Source of the DNA: Algicola sp.
GTDB taxonomy: Bacteria; Bacteroidota; Bacteroidia; Flavobacteriales; Flavobacteriaceae
DNA length: 46,031 nt
Assembly (NCBI GenBank): GCA_018222875.1
Contig: JAAEZL010000007.1
Location: 6,037 to 52,067 of the forward strand
Direction of reading: 5' to 3'
The position numbers and the translations under genes are program-made. Of the stretch, positions 16,329 through 24,075 are shown one piece after another; position 1 is the first letter of the stretch; every line of letters starts with the position of its first letter. The notes under the pieces are model-generated. The model ran no database searches. It worked only from the letters and a program-made list of their open reading frames with translations, and was not told where the DNA came from.

Positions 16329-16357
16329 GTGTTACACTTTGCCTTGCTGAGTGACAC
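16329..16357. repeat. Imperfect palindrome in the mraY-murE junction
   Basis: GTGT-TA-CACT pairs with AGTG-ACAC apart from the two-base bulge, with an 11-base loop. It occupies half of the 58-base gap between the two genes. It resembles the other junction elements in position but not clearly in sequence. Confidence 0.4.
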
Positions 16358-16364
16358 TATGCGT

Positions 16365-17828
16365 TTATTTTTGTAATTGTTTTAAAAATTCATGAACGAT
16401 TTGATAATCATCAAAATCAAAACGCTCTCCTTTTATTTCCTGATAGGTTTCATGACCTTTTCCTGCTATTAAAATGATATCGTTCGGGCTTGCCATTTGA
16501 CAAGCTGTTTTTATCGCTTGCTTTCTATCGGTTATTGAAACTACTTTCTTAAAATTTTGAGGTTCAACTCCTTTTTCTATATCTTCAATAATTTGTTCTG
16601 GCATTTCGCTTCTGGGATTATCACTGGTAAAAATCACCTTAGTACTCAAAGCCGAAGCGATATGTCCCATTTTTGGACGTTTGGTTGCATCTCTATCTCC
16701 ACCACAGCCGACGACAGTTATCAACTCTTCATTTTTTGTACGAATGCTATTAATTGTTTCAAGCACATTTTTAAGTGCATCTGGTGTGTGTGCATAATCA
16801 ACAATAGCAGTGATTTTTTCTTCAGATATCAAATATTGAAAACGACCACTTACACTTTCTAATTCACTAATCAATCTGAGGATTTCGACTTTTTCCAGAC
16901 CTAACAAATCAGCAGCTCCATAAATAGCTGCAACATTATAAGCGTTAAAGGTTCCTATAAGTCTTGTCCATAATTCACTATCATTAAGCTTCAACAACAA
17001 TCCGCTTAATTCATTTTCAAGAACCTGAGCTTTGTAATCTGCATAGGTTTTTAATGCGTAGGTATATTTTTTAGCTTCAGTATTTTGCAACATTACCAAG
17101 CCATTTTTATCATCAATATTCACCAATGCGAAAACCTGTTTTGGCAAGTGATCGAAAAATGATTTCTTCACATCTCTGTATTCAGCAAACGTTTCATGAT
17201 AATCGAGATGATCGTGAGATAAATTAGTAAATACACCACCTTCAAACTGTAATCCTTCCGAGCGCTTTTGATGAATACCATGTGAGCTTACTTCCATAAA
17301 ACAAAACTCCACACCAGCATCATTCATCAACTTTAAATATTTATTAATGGTTAAAGAATCCGGAGTTGTATGCGTAGCTTTATATTCGGTATTATCAACC
17401 ATGATTTTCACAGTTGATAATAAGCCTACTTTATATCCTGCTTTTTTAAATAATTGATATAATAATGTTGTTACTGTTGTTTTTCCATTAGTACCAGTAA
17501 TACCAACTAATCTTAAATTACCAGAAGGATTGTTATAATAATTAGAAGCCATGAAAGCCAATGCGCTACTCGTATCTTCAACTTCTATATAGGTAATGCC
17601 GTTTTGCATATTATCTGGAAGTGCTTCACAAATAACAGCTGTTGCACCTTTGCTTAATGCCTTTTCGATGTAATCATGACCATCAACTGTAGACCCTTTA
17701 ACAGCTACAAAAACATCTCCATCTGATACTGCCCGAGAATCAAACTGAATGGTTTTCACATCAATGCTTGTGCTTCCAACAACTGCATTGATTTTAACCT
17801 TGTATAATATGTCTTTTAGTTCAGCCAT
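16365..17828 (-). CDS. murE: UDP-MurNAc-L-Ala-D-Glu--2,6-diaminopimelate ligase
   Basis: MurE adds the third residue of the stem peptide. The protein has 487 residues. The ATP site GTNGKTT is at 112-118, the middle domain has NLSHDHLDYH, and VDYAHTPDAL and GCGGDRDATKRPKMG precede the specificity motif DNPR at 403-406. DNPR is the signature of enzymes that use meso-diaminopimelate, so this organism should have mDAP-type peptidoglycan. The ATG overlaps the ftsI stop by one base (TAATG). Confidence 0.97.
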   Translation of the reverse strand: MAELKDILYKVKINAVVGSTSIDVKTIQFDSRAVSDGDVFVAVKGSTVDGHDYIEKALSKGATAVICEALPDNMQNGITYIEVEDTSSALAFMASNYYNNPSGNLRLVGITGTNGKTTVTTLLYQLFKKAGYKVGLLSTVKIMVDNTEYKATHTTPDSLTINKYLKLMNDAGVEFCFMEVSSHGIHQKRSEGLQFEGGVFTNLSHDHLDYHETFAEYRDVKKSFFDHLPKQVFALVNIDDKNGLVMLQNTEAKKYTYALKTYADYKAQVLENELSGLLLKLNDSELWTRLIGTFNAYNVAAIYGAADLLGLEKVEILRLISELESVSGRFQYLISEEKITAIVDYAHTPDALKNVLETINSIRTKNEELITVVGCGGDRDATKRPKMGHIASALSTKVIFTSDNPRSEMPEQIIEDIEKGVEPQNFKKVVSITDRKQAIKTACQMASPNDIILIAGKGHETYQEIKGERFDFDDYQIVHEFLKQLQK

Positions 17829-19828
17829 TAAATATCCAGTTCAACTATCTGATTTGGTTTTACTTTTACACCTTTAGTGATGGATTGGTTTTTCACGACA
17901 CCAGCACCTTGAAACTTTACTTTTAATCCCATATTTTCTAATAATGCCAAGGCATCCATTGCTGGCAGACCAACAACATTTGGCATAATAGTCTTATAGG
18001 TATTTGCAATATTGTAGTAGTCTTCAAAAGACTCTTCAACTGCAGTGTTTACAACTTCCAGAGACTCTACTTCGTCTATTAAAGGAGTTTCGGTATATAT
18101 TTTTTGTGCTATTCTTTTAAATACAGGACCAGATACATCAGCACCATAATACCCAACTTTAGTACTAGGTTTATGAATCACAACAATGCAGGAATATTTT
18201 GGGTTATCTGCTGGAAAGTAACCTGCAAAAGAGGAGACATACTTTCTATCTTTTCTCCACTCTTCGTAATCATTATAGTCTGTTCTTGCTGTCCCGGTTT
18301 TACCTGCCATTGAGAAATTTTCTGAATACATTCTGGAACCTGTTCCGCGAACCACTATGTTTTTTAAAATATCTCTTATTTCTCCTAAGGTTTTATCAGA
18401 ACATATTTTTTGATTAAGCACCTCTTTCTCAAAAACCTCAACTTCTCTGTCAAACTCTTTAACAGCTTTTATAAATCTTGGCTTTACCATTTCGCCGTTG
18501 TTAGCGATAGCGTTGTAAAACGTCAAAGTTTGCAAAGGTGTCATTCGAAGGTTATAACCATAAGCCATTGACGGCAAAGCATTACGACTCCAGTTGGTTT
18601 TACCAGGTTCAGCAATATCTGGAATACCTTCACCTATGATTGATACACCCAAAGGTTCATGGAGATTCCAACCCTTCAATCTGTTAATGAATTTTTTAGG
18701 TTGTTTAGAGTAAGCGTCGTCAATAATTGTAGCCAAACCAATGTTTGATGATACTTCTAGCGCACGTGCCGCAGAAATTTCACCATGACCTTTTGAATCG
18801 CTAATCGTTCGACCATAAAAGCGTTTAGAGCCTTGGTATGTATTTACTATGGTTGAAGTATCAATAACTTTATCTTCTAAAGCAGCTATAAATGCCATGA
18901 CTTTAAATGTAGATCCAGGTTCATGACTTTCGCCTACGGCATAATTTAGTCGTTCGTAGTAATTTCCGTTTTTACTTCTTCCTAAATTTGAAATCGCTTT
19001 AATTTCACCAGTCTTAACATCCATAACAACAGCGCATCCATGTTCAGCTTCATAAAGTTCCAGCTGTCCTAACAACGAATGATGAGCGATATCCTGAATA
19101 TTTACATCAATTGTAGTGTAAACGTCATAACCATCTTGAGGATCTACCTGATTATAATCCACGATGGGTTTCCATTGACCGTTACCAATTTTTTGTTTCA
19201 GACGGGAACCATTAACACCTCTTAAGTATTTTACACCAAAAGCACCATCTATTCCAGGTCGCGTCACATTGCCGTCGTCGTCAACACGCTCATAACCAAT
19301 TGTACGCTCTGCAATTCCTCCCATTGGATGTTCACGTCGAGTTGTTTGCTCAACTATAAGTCCGCCTTTAATGGCAACAAGTTCTAATAATGGAAAGTTT
19401 CTTAATCTGATATAATCGGAATAGCTAATATTACGAGCTAAAAGGAAGTACCTGTTTTTATTAGTTCTTGCTTTAGTTATGGAATTCTGATGAAAACTTG
19501 AAGGTTTACCAGTGTACTTAGACAGTGAATCAGATAGCGCTTTTATGTATTTGTTGAAGGTTGCCTGTTTAGGTTGAATGGCATCAAGTCTGATATCATA
19601 TTTAGGAATAGAAGTAGCCAGCAAACTGCCATCAGCAGAATACACATTACCTCTGTTGGCTTGAATTTCGTGATTTTTTACGGTTCGTTCTTCAGCCAGC
19701 GCTCTGTAATCATCACCTTGAACAAACTGAATCGTACACAATTTGAATACAACAGCCAAAGCGAAGACAAACATACATCCAGCTATGAAATACAATCTGT
19801 TTAATATGTTAGTTTCGGTTGTTGCCAC
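17828..19828 (-). CDS. ftsI: Septal transpeptidase FtsI (PBP3-type) with a C-terminal PASTA domain
   Basis: The protein has 666 residues: a short cytoplasmic start, one membrane helix (about 12-32), a dimerisation domain with NRGNVYSADGSLLATS, and the transpeptidase domain. All three penicillin-binding motifs are present: S-T-F-K with the active serine at 306, S-S-N at 360-362 and K-T-G-T at 510-513. Residues from about 605 on (NVVGLPAMDALALLENMGL) form one PASTA domain, which E. coli FtsI lacks but SpoVD-like proteins have. It cross-links septal peptidoglycan made by FtsW. It follows ftsL by 4 bases. Confidence 0.97.
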   Translation of the reverse strand: MATTETNILNRLYFIAGCMFVFALAVVFKLCTIQFVQGDDYRALAEERTVKNHEIQANRGNVYSADGSLLATSIPKYDIRLDAIQPKQATFNKYIKALSDSLSKYTGKPSSFHQNSITKARTNKNRYFLLARNISYSDYIRLRNFPLLELVAIKGGLIVEQTTRREHPMGGIAERTIGYERVDDDGNVTRPGIDGAFGVKYLRGVNGSRLKQKIGNGQWKPIVDYNQVDPQDGYDVYTTIDVNIQDIAHHSLLGQLELYEAEHGCAVVMDVKTGEIKAISNLGRSKNGNYYERLNYAVGESHEPGSTFKVMAFIAALEDKVIDTSTIVNTYQGSKRFYGRTISDSKGHGEISAARALEVSSNIGLATIIDDAYSKQPKKFINRLKGWNLHEPLGVSIIGEGIPDIAEPGKTNWSRNALPSMAYGYNLRMTPLQTLTFYNAIANNGEMVKPRFIKAVKEFDREVEVFEKEVLNQKICSDKTLGEIRDILKNIVVRGTGSRMYSENFSMAGKTGTARTDYNDYEEWRKDRKYVSSFAGYFPADNPKYSCIVVIHKPSTKVGYYGADVSGPVFKRIAQKIYTETPLIDEVESLEVVNTAVEESFEDYYNIANTYKTIMPNVVGLPAMDALALLENMGLKVKFQGAGVVKNQSITKGVKVKPNQIVELDI

Positions 19829-19832
19829 GTTT

Positions 19833-20150
19833 TCAATCTTGTGTTTTTACTTTTATTTTTTTTGGCGGAATCTCTGATATCACGATTCCTTTATCTGCTA
19901 CTTTTTTTATGATTGATGACTCCATTTTAAGTCTCATCAATTTTGATCTGCCATCTACAAACGCAGACCTTAACTCTTTTACTTCATTTTTAAGTCGTGC
20001 TATTTCATACACTTTTTGATCTGCACTATGCGAACTGGCAATCATTACTATGGCTAAAAAAGAAATGAAAATGATAATTCTCCAGTTTTTAAAGGAATCG
20101 TCACTCACTAAAAATTTACCTCTTAAAATGCCGTAAATATTTTTTTTCAT
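19833..20150 (-). CDS. ftsL: FtsL-like cell division protein
   Basis: The protein has 105 residues: about 22 cytoplasmic residues, a membrane helix (IIIFISFLAIVMIASS), then a periplasmic coiled-coil stretch (YEIARLKNEVKELRSAFV, LMRLKMESSIIKKV) and a basic tail. Size, single helix plus coiled coil, and the position between rsmH and ftsI all fit FtsL, the connector that activates FtsW-FtsI. Sequence identity across phyla is too low to name it from sequence alone. Its ATG lies directly against the palindromic element at 20151-20189. Confidence 0.88.
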   Translation of the reverse strand: MKKNIYGILRGKFLVSDDSFKNWRIIIFISFLAIVMIASSHSADQKVYEIARLKNEVKELRSAFVDGRSKLMRLKMESSIIKKVADKGIVISEIPPKKIKVKTQD

Positions 20151-20189
20151 CCCATCGTTCTCTTCGAGACATCTTCCAAAATGGAAGAC
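20151..20189. repeat. Composite palindromic repeat at the ftsL start, copy 2
   Basis: It begins CCCATC next to the start codon (plus-strand reading) and contains TCTC-TTC-GAGA and CTTCCA-AAA-TGGAAG. It aligns without gaps to the ftsW element: 21 of the first 27 positions are identical, and two of the paired positions changed in a compensatory way. Confidence 0.75.
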
Positions 20190-20207
20190 ATTGATTGTTT
20201 AATACAT

Positions 20208-21110
20208 TTATAGCTTTTCAGCTATACGAAGCTTTGCACTTCTGGCTCTGTTGTTTCTGGCTATTTCAACTTTAGCCGGAACAATTAAATTGCCTACTTT
20301 TTTTAATGGCACTTCAAAGTTTCCAAAGACATCTCGTTCAGGCTCTCCTTCAAACATGCCATTTCTTATAAAACGTTTTACAAGTCTATCTTCAAGCGAA
20401 TGGTATGAGATTAAACTCAATCTTCCGCCTTTCACTAAAACTTCTGGTGTTTGCATTAAAAATTCTTTCAAAGCTTCAATCTCCTGATTTACCTCTATTC
20501 GTATCGCCTGATAAATTTGAGCCAGCACCTTATTTTCTTTTTTATGATTTAGAAACCGCTTCAAAGCTGTCTTTAATTGTTCACTTGTTTTTATAATTCC
20601 ATTTTTCCTTTCCTCAACAATTACTTTTGCCATAGCTGGTGCTTGCCTTAATTCGCCATACTGAAACAGGATTTGTCTTAATTGGTCCTCATCATATTCA
20701 TTTACGACGTGATAGGCAGAAATAGCATTATCCTGATTCATTCTCATATCTAAATCGGCTTCAAAACGTGTTGAAAATCCACGTTCAGCGACATCAAACT
20801 GATGAGAAGACACTCCAAAATCTGCAAGAATCCCATCAACCTCTTTAGCACCATAGAACCTCAAAAACCGCTTGACATATCTAAAATTCTCATTGATAAG
20901 CGTAAAACGAGCATCATCAATTGTATTTGCAAGCGCGTCCTTATCCTGGTCGAAAGCAAACAACCTTCCGTTAGGTCCTAATCGTTTTAAAATTTCTTTA
21001 CTATGACCACCACCACCAAAGGTGACATCAACATAAACTCCTTCAGGTTTAATATTTAAACCATCAACGGTTTCTTTAAGTAAAACTGGGTTATGATATT
21101 CCATCGTCAT
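20208..21110 (-). CDS. rsmH: 16S rRNA (cytosine-1402-N4)-methyltransferase RsmH (MraW)
   Basis: RsmH methylates C1402 in the ribosomal P site. The protein has 300 residues, the usual length. The SAM-binding motif VDVTFGGGGHSKEIL is at about 27-41, followed by FAFDQDKDAL, GILADFGVSSHQFD, ERGFSTRFEADLDMRM and the C-terminal LSLISYHSLEDRLVKRF. It starts inside mraZ with a 20-base overlap, so the two are almost certainly translated together. The ATG at 21110 places the expected YHNPVLLKETV at residues 5-15. Confidence 0.97.
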   Translation of the reverse strand: MTMEYHNPVLLKETVDGLNIKPEGVYVDVTFGGGGHSKEILKRLGPNGRLFAFDQDKDALANTIDDARFTLINENFRYVKRFLRFYGAKEVDGILADFGVSSHQFDVAERGFSTRFEADLDMRMNQDNAISAYHVVNEYDEDQLRQILFQYGELRQAPAMAKVIVEERKNGIIKTSEQLKTALKRFLNHKKENKVLAQIYQAIRIEVNQEIEALKEFLMQTPEVLVKGGRLSLISYHSLEDRLVKRFIRNGMFEGEPERDVFGNFEVPLKKVGNLIVPAKVEIARNNRARSAKLRIAEKL

Positions 21111-21558
21111 CGTCTTGTCCCATCACTTCTTCAGCTAAATCAGCAAAATCTCCAGTAGCATCATCAATGGCCTTTTCGTACTTATCTTTATCCCAAATTT
21201 CAATAATGTTAATTGCAGAAGACACCACAACGTCTTTGGTTATCCCTGAAAAAGCAACTAAATCTTTTGGAATTAATAATCGGCCAGCAGCATCTACCTC
21301 AATCATTTTCAAACCTGCCGTAAAGCGACGAATGAAATCATTATTCTTCTTTTTGAAACGATTCAGCTTATTCACCTTTTGCATTAATGTTTCCCATTCA
21401 CTCATCGGGTAGAGTTCAAGGCATGGTTGAAACACAGCACGCTTTAAAACAAATCCATTCTGCAAAGCCGGAAGCAACTGCTTTTTTATTGCAGCAGGAA
21501 GCATGAGCCTACCTTTGGCATCTACTTTGCATTCATAAGTTCCGATTAATGGGTTCAA
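21091..21558 (-). CDS. mraZ: Transcriptional regulator MraZ
   Basis: MraZ is a DNA-binding protein that controls its own dcw operon. The protein has 155 residues with two SpoVT/AbrB-like halves: GTYECKVDAKGRLMLPAAIK near the N-terminus and a second copy around VDAAGRLLIPKDLVAFSG. It is the first gene of the operon. Three 10-bp GTGG repeats lie just upstream over the promoter, matching the known habit of MraZ to bind three evenly spaced boxes ahead of its own gene. An Asp-rich tail (GQDDDDGIS) ends the protein. Confidence 0.97.
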   Translation of the reverse strand: MNPLIGTYECKVDAKGRLMLPAAIKKQLLPALQNGFVLKRAVFQPCLELYPMSEWETLMQKVNKLNRFKKKNNDFIRRFTAGLKMIEVDAAGRLLIPKDLVAFSGITKDVVVSSAINIIEIWDKDKYEKAIDDATGDFADLAEEVMGQDDDDGIS

Positions 21559-21592
21559 ACTGATTGATTTACTACAACTAACGATTAAGATT

Positions 21593-21600
21593 CAAATATA
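21593..21600 (-). promoter_or_regulatory. -7 element of the dcw operon promoter
   Basis: TATATTTG on the minus strand fits TAnnTTTG exactly and lies 34 bases before the mraZ start. The -33 region falls inside the middle MraZ box, and no clean TTG is seen there, which would suit a regulated promoter. Confidence 0.65.
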
Positions 21601-21606
21601 TTGAAA

Positions 21607-21636
21607 ATTATCCCACATTTTACCACATTACTCCAC
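21607..21636 (-). promoter_or_regulatory. MraZ operator: three direct 10-bp boxes
   Basis: The minus strand reads GTGGAGTAAT, GTGGTAAAAT, GTGGGATAAT without spacers. The GTGG cores are exactly 10 bp apart, one helical turn. MraZ sites in other bacteria are likewise triple TGGG or GTGG boxes with a 10-bp period upstream of mraZ. The array ends 6 bp before the -7 box, so a bound oligomer would cover the -33 region and repress. Confidence 0.8.
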
Positions 21637-21820
21637 TTTTGTTGATAAATTTTCGATGAACTGTTGTTTTTCAACAAATACATGAGGCTTGAAAGTGCTT
21701 AAAAAATTATAAATCAGTCAGCTATAAACAAATAATTCAGCTTTACTGCATTGTTAATATCTCATTAGTTTTCATTTGTGTTCGATTGAAATATTATGGG
21801 AATGTTTTAATTGAAATACC

Positions 21821-21828
21821 TATATTTG
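21821..21828 (+). promoter_or_regulatory. -7 element for the alpha/beta hydrolase gene
   Basis: TATATTTG fits TAnnTTTG and ends 25 bases before the ATG at 21854. It faces away from the mraZ promoter. Nothing else recognisable lies in the roughly 180 bases between the MraZ boxes and this element. Confidence 0.55.
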
Positions 21829-21853
21829 TTTTTGATCAAATGACCTATAATTA

Positions 21854-22618
21854 ATGGCGCACCATTTAAAGAAGGAAAAAGAATTTAGATATATTGAAGT
21901 TGGTGAAGGCACTCCAATTATTGTCTTACACGGACTAATGGGAGGACTCAGCAATTTTGATGCTGTTACAACTTTTTTTAGCGAAAAAGGGTATAAAGTT
22001 CTTATTCCAGAACTTCCTATTTACACGATGTCTTTACTGAAAACGAATGTCAAAAGTTTTGCAAAATACCTTCATGATTTTATTGAATTCAAAGGGTTTG
22101 ACGATGTCATCTTATTAGGAAATTCTCTTGGCGGACACATAGGATTGTATCATACAAAATTATATCCTAAAAAAGTAAAAGCGCTTATTATAACAGGAAG
22201 TTCAGGTTTATATGAAAGTGCAATGGGTGGAGGGTATACAAAACGTGGTGATTATGAAGTGATTAAGAAAAAAGCACAGGAAGTGTTTTACGACCCTGAA
22301 GTAGCCACTAAAGAGATTGTAGATGAAGTTTATGAAACCGTCAATGACAGAAATAAGCTAATAAAAACACTTGCAATTGCAAAAAGTGCCATACGTCATA
22401 ACATGGCTAAAGATTTACCTAAAATGAATTTGCCAGTTTGTATTATTTGGGGTAAAAATGACACAGTTACTCCTCCTGAAGTTGCCACAGAATTTAATGA
22501 ACTTTTACCGGATTCTGATTTGTTCTGGATTGACAAATGCGGACATGCAGCTATGATGGAACACCCAAACCAGTTTAATGATCTATTACATTCGTGGCTT
22601 AAATCACGAAATCTCTAA
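21854..22618 (+). CDS. Alpha/beta hydrolase
   Basis: The protein has 254 residues and a complete alpha/beta-hydrolase fold. The oxyanion-hole motif is HGLMGG, the nucleophile elbow is G-N-S-L-G-G (serine at about residue 93), the acid is in WGKNDTVTPP and the catalytic histidine is in KCGHAAMMEHP. The cap is short and helical. No signal peptide is present, so it acts in the cytoplasm. The substrate cannot be read from the sequence; esters or ring-cleavage products are typical of relatives. It precedes engB by about 30 bases and probably shares its transcript. Confidence 0.88.
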   Translation: MAHHLKKEKEFRYIEVGEGTPIIVLHGLMGGLSNFDAVTTFFSEKGYKVLIPELPIYTMSLLKTNVKSFAKYLHDFIEFKGFDDVILLGNSLGGHIGLYHTKLYPKKVKALIITGSSGLYESAMGGGYTKRGDYEVIKKKAQEVFYDPEVATKEIVDEVYETVNDRNKLIKTLAIAKSAIRHNMAKDLPKMNLPVCIIWGKNDTVTPPEVATEFNELLPDSDLFWIDKCGHAAMMEHPNQFNDLLHSWLKSRNL

Positions 22619-22648
22619 TAACAATCGCTTTTGCGAAAAACTCATGTT

Positions 22649-23257
22649 ATGCTTATTAAAACTGCTGAATTTATAATAAGTAATTCTGACGTAGATAAAT
22701 GTCCGAAAGACTATTTACCAGAATATGCATTTATTGGAAGAAGTAACGTTGGAAAGTCGTCTTTAATCAATATGTTGACCAACCATAAAAACCTTGCTAA
22801 AACTTCAGGAAGACCAGGAAAAACACAACTTATAAATCATTTTCTAATTAATAAAAACTGGTTTTTAGTTGACTTACCAGGTTATGGTTATGCTAAAGTT
22901 TCTAAAACTGCTAAAAAGAAATTTCAGAAGTTTATCACTAATTATTTCGAAAAAAGAACGCAATTAGTTTCAGCATTTGTTCTGGTAGATATTAGACATG
23001 AACCTCAAAAAATTGATTTAGAATTCATGGAATATCTTGGTATAAGTGAAATACCATTTTCAATTATTTTTACGAAAGCAGATAAGTTAAAACCTAAAGC
23101 AATAGATCGTCATGTAGAAGATTATTGTCAGGAACTTTTAAAGACATGGGAAGAATTACCTCCATATTTTGTAAGCTCATCTTCAAAAGGCTTTGGACGT
23201 GATGCCATTCTTCAATTTATCGAAGATACCAATCATCAGATTAATGCGATGCGCTAA
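22649..23257 (+). CDS. engB: Ribosome biogenesis GTPase EngB (YihA/YsxC)
   Basis: EngB is a small GTPase needed for large-subunit ribosome assembly. From ATG 22649 the protein has 202 residues, the usual size. This start is preferred over a TTG at 22631 because [12 protein letters not shown] is the normal beginning of the family. GTPase motifs are complete: G1 [11 protein letters not shown]3 [11 protein letters not shown]4 TKADK and G5 SSSSKG, with the TSGRPGKTQ switch I region. Confidence 0.95.
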   Translation: MLIKTAEFIISNSDVDKCPKDYLPEYAFIGRSNVGKSSLINMLTNHKNLAKTSGRPGKTQLINHFLINKNWFLVDLPGYGYAKVSKTAKKKFQKFITNYFEKRTQLVSAFVLVDIRHEPQKIDLEFMEYLGISEIPFSIIFTKADKLKPKAIDRHVEDYCQELLKTWEELPPYFVSSSSKGFGRDAILQFIEDTNHQINAMR

Positions 23258-23268
23258 ACTCTTTCAAA

Positions 23269-24075
23269 ATGACTGTAGATTTTTTACTTATTGGAGCAGC
23301 AAAATCGGCAACAACAAGCTTAAGTAATGCTTTAGCACAACATCCTGAAATTTGCTTCAGTAACCCGAAAGAACCTGAGTTTTTTTGCAAAGAAAACTGG
23401 AGAGACTCCATTGACAGTTATCATTCTTTATTTAAAAAAAAAACTGCTAAGTTGTATGGCGAAGGTTCTACCAACTATTCTAAATTTCCGCATTACAACA
23501 AAAATATTCATGAAGATATTTTCAACTACAATCCAAATATGAAAATCATCTACATGATGAGACATCCTACAGATCGTATTATCTCACATTATATACATTC
23601 TTATAACCGAGGTCATGAACCGATTAAGGATATAAATACAGCATTAATGTCTAATCGTCATTATTTGGATACAGCACGATATGCCATGCAAATTGAACCT
23701 TATATAAAGTATTTTGGTCGTAAAAACGTATTACTTCTTTTTTTTGAAGACTTTATTGCTAATCCGGAAGAGGTTTTAAACGTCACTTTTGATTTTTTAA
23801 AAATTAATCGTATTTCGTTGAATTTAAAATCACTAAACAGCAACAAAAGTTTTAACAGAAGAGTTTTACATCACAAATATGATAATCCTAAAACGGTATT
23901 TGATAAGATTAAAAAAGCAGTTTTGGTACTACAAAATTATTTCAATAGTGATTTTATCAGTCAGAAGCCAAAACTCACTACTGAAACCAAAGCTTTCATA
24001 TGGCATAACATTGCAAATGACATAAAAAAAATAGAAGAATTAACGGATAGGAATTTATCACATTGGACGAACTAA
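23269..24075 (+). CDS. Sulfotransferase domain protein
   Basis: The protein has 268 residues. The N-terminal GAAKSATTSLSNAL is the 5'-phosphosulfate (PAPS) binding loop, followed by HPEI and KEPEFF as in heparan-type and bacterial sulfotransferases. KIIYMMRHPTDRIISHY is the 3'-phosphate binding segment. Such enzymes transfer sulfate from PAPS to sugars, lipids or peptides; the acceptor here is unknown. It follows engB by 11 bases and its stop overlaps the stop of the convergent permease gene. It is unrelated in function to engB and may be a lineage-specific insertion, though its base composition looks like its neighbours'. Confidence 0.85.
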   Translation: MTVDFLLIGAAKSATTSLSNALAQHPEICFSNPKEPEFFCKENWRDSIDSYHSLFKKKTAKLYGEGSTNYSKFPHYNKNIHEDIFNYNPNMKIIYMMRHPTDRIISHYIHSYNRGHEPIKDINTALMSNRHYLDTARYAMQIEPYIKYFGRKNVLLLFFEDFIANPEEVLNVTFDFLKINRISLNLKSLNSNKSFNRRVLHHKYDNPKTVFDKIKKAVLVLQNYFNSDFISQKPKLTTETKAFIWHNIANDIKKIEELTDRNLSHWTN

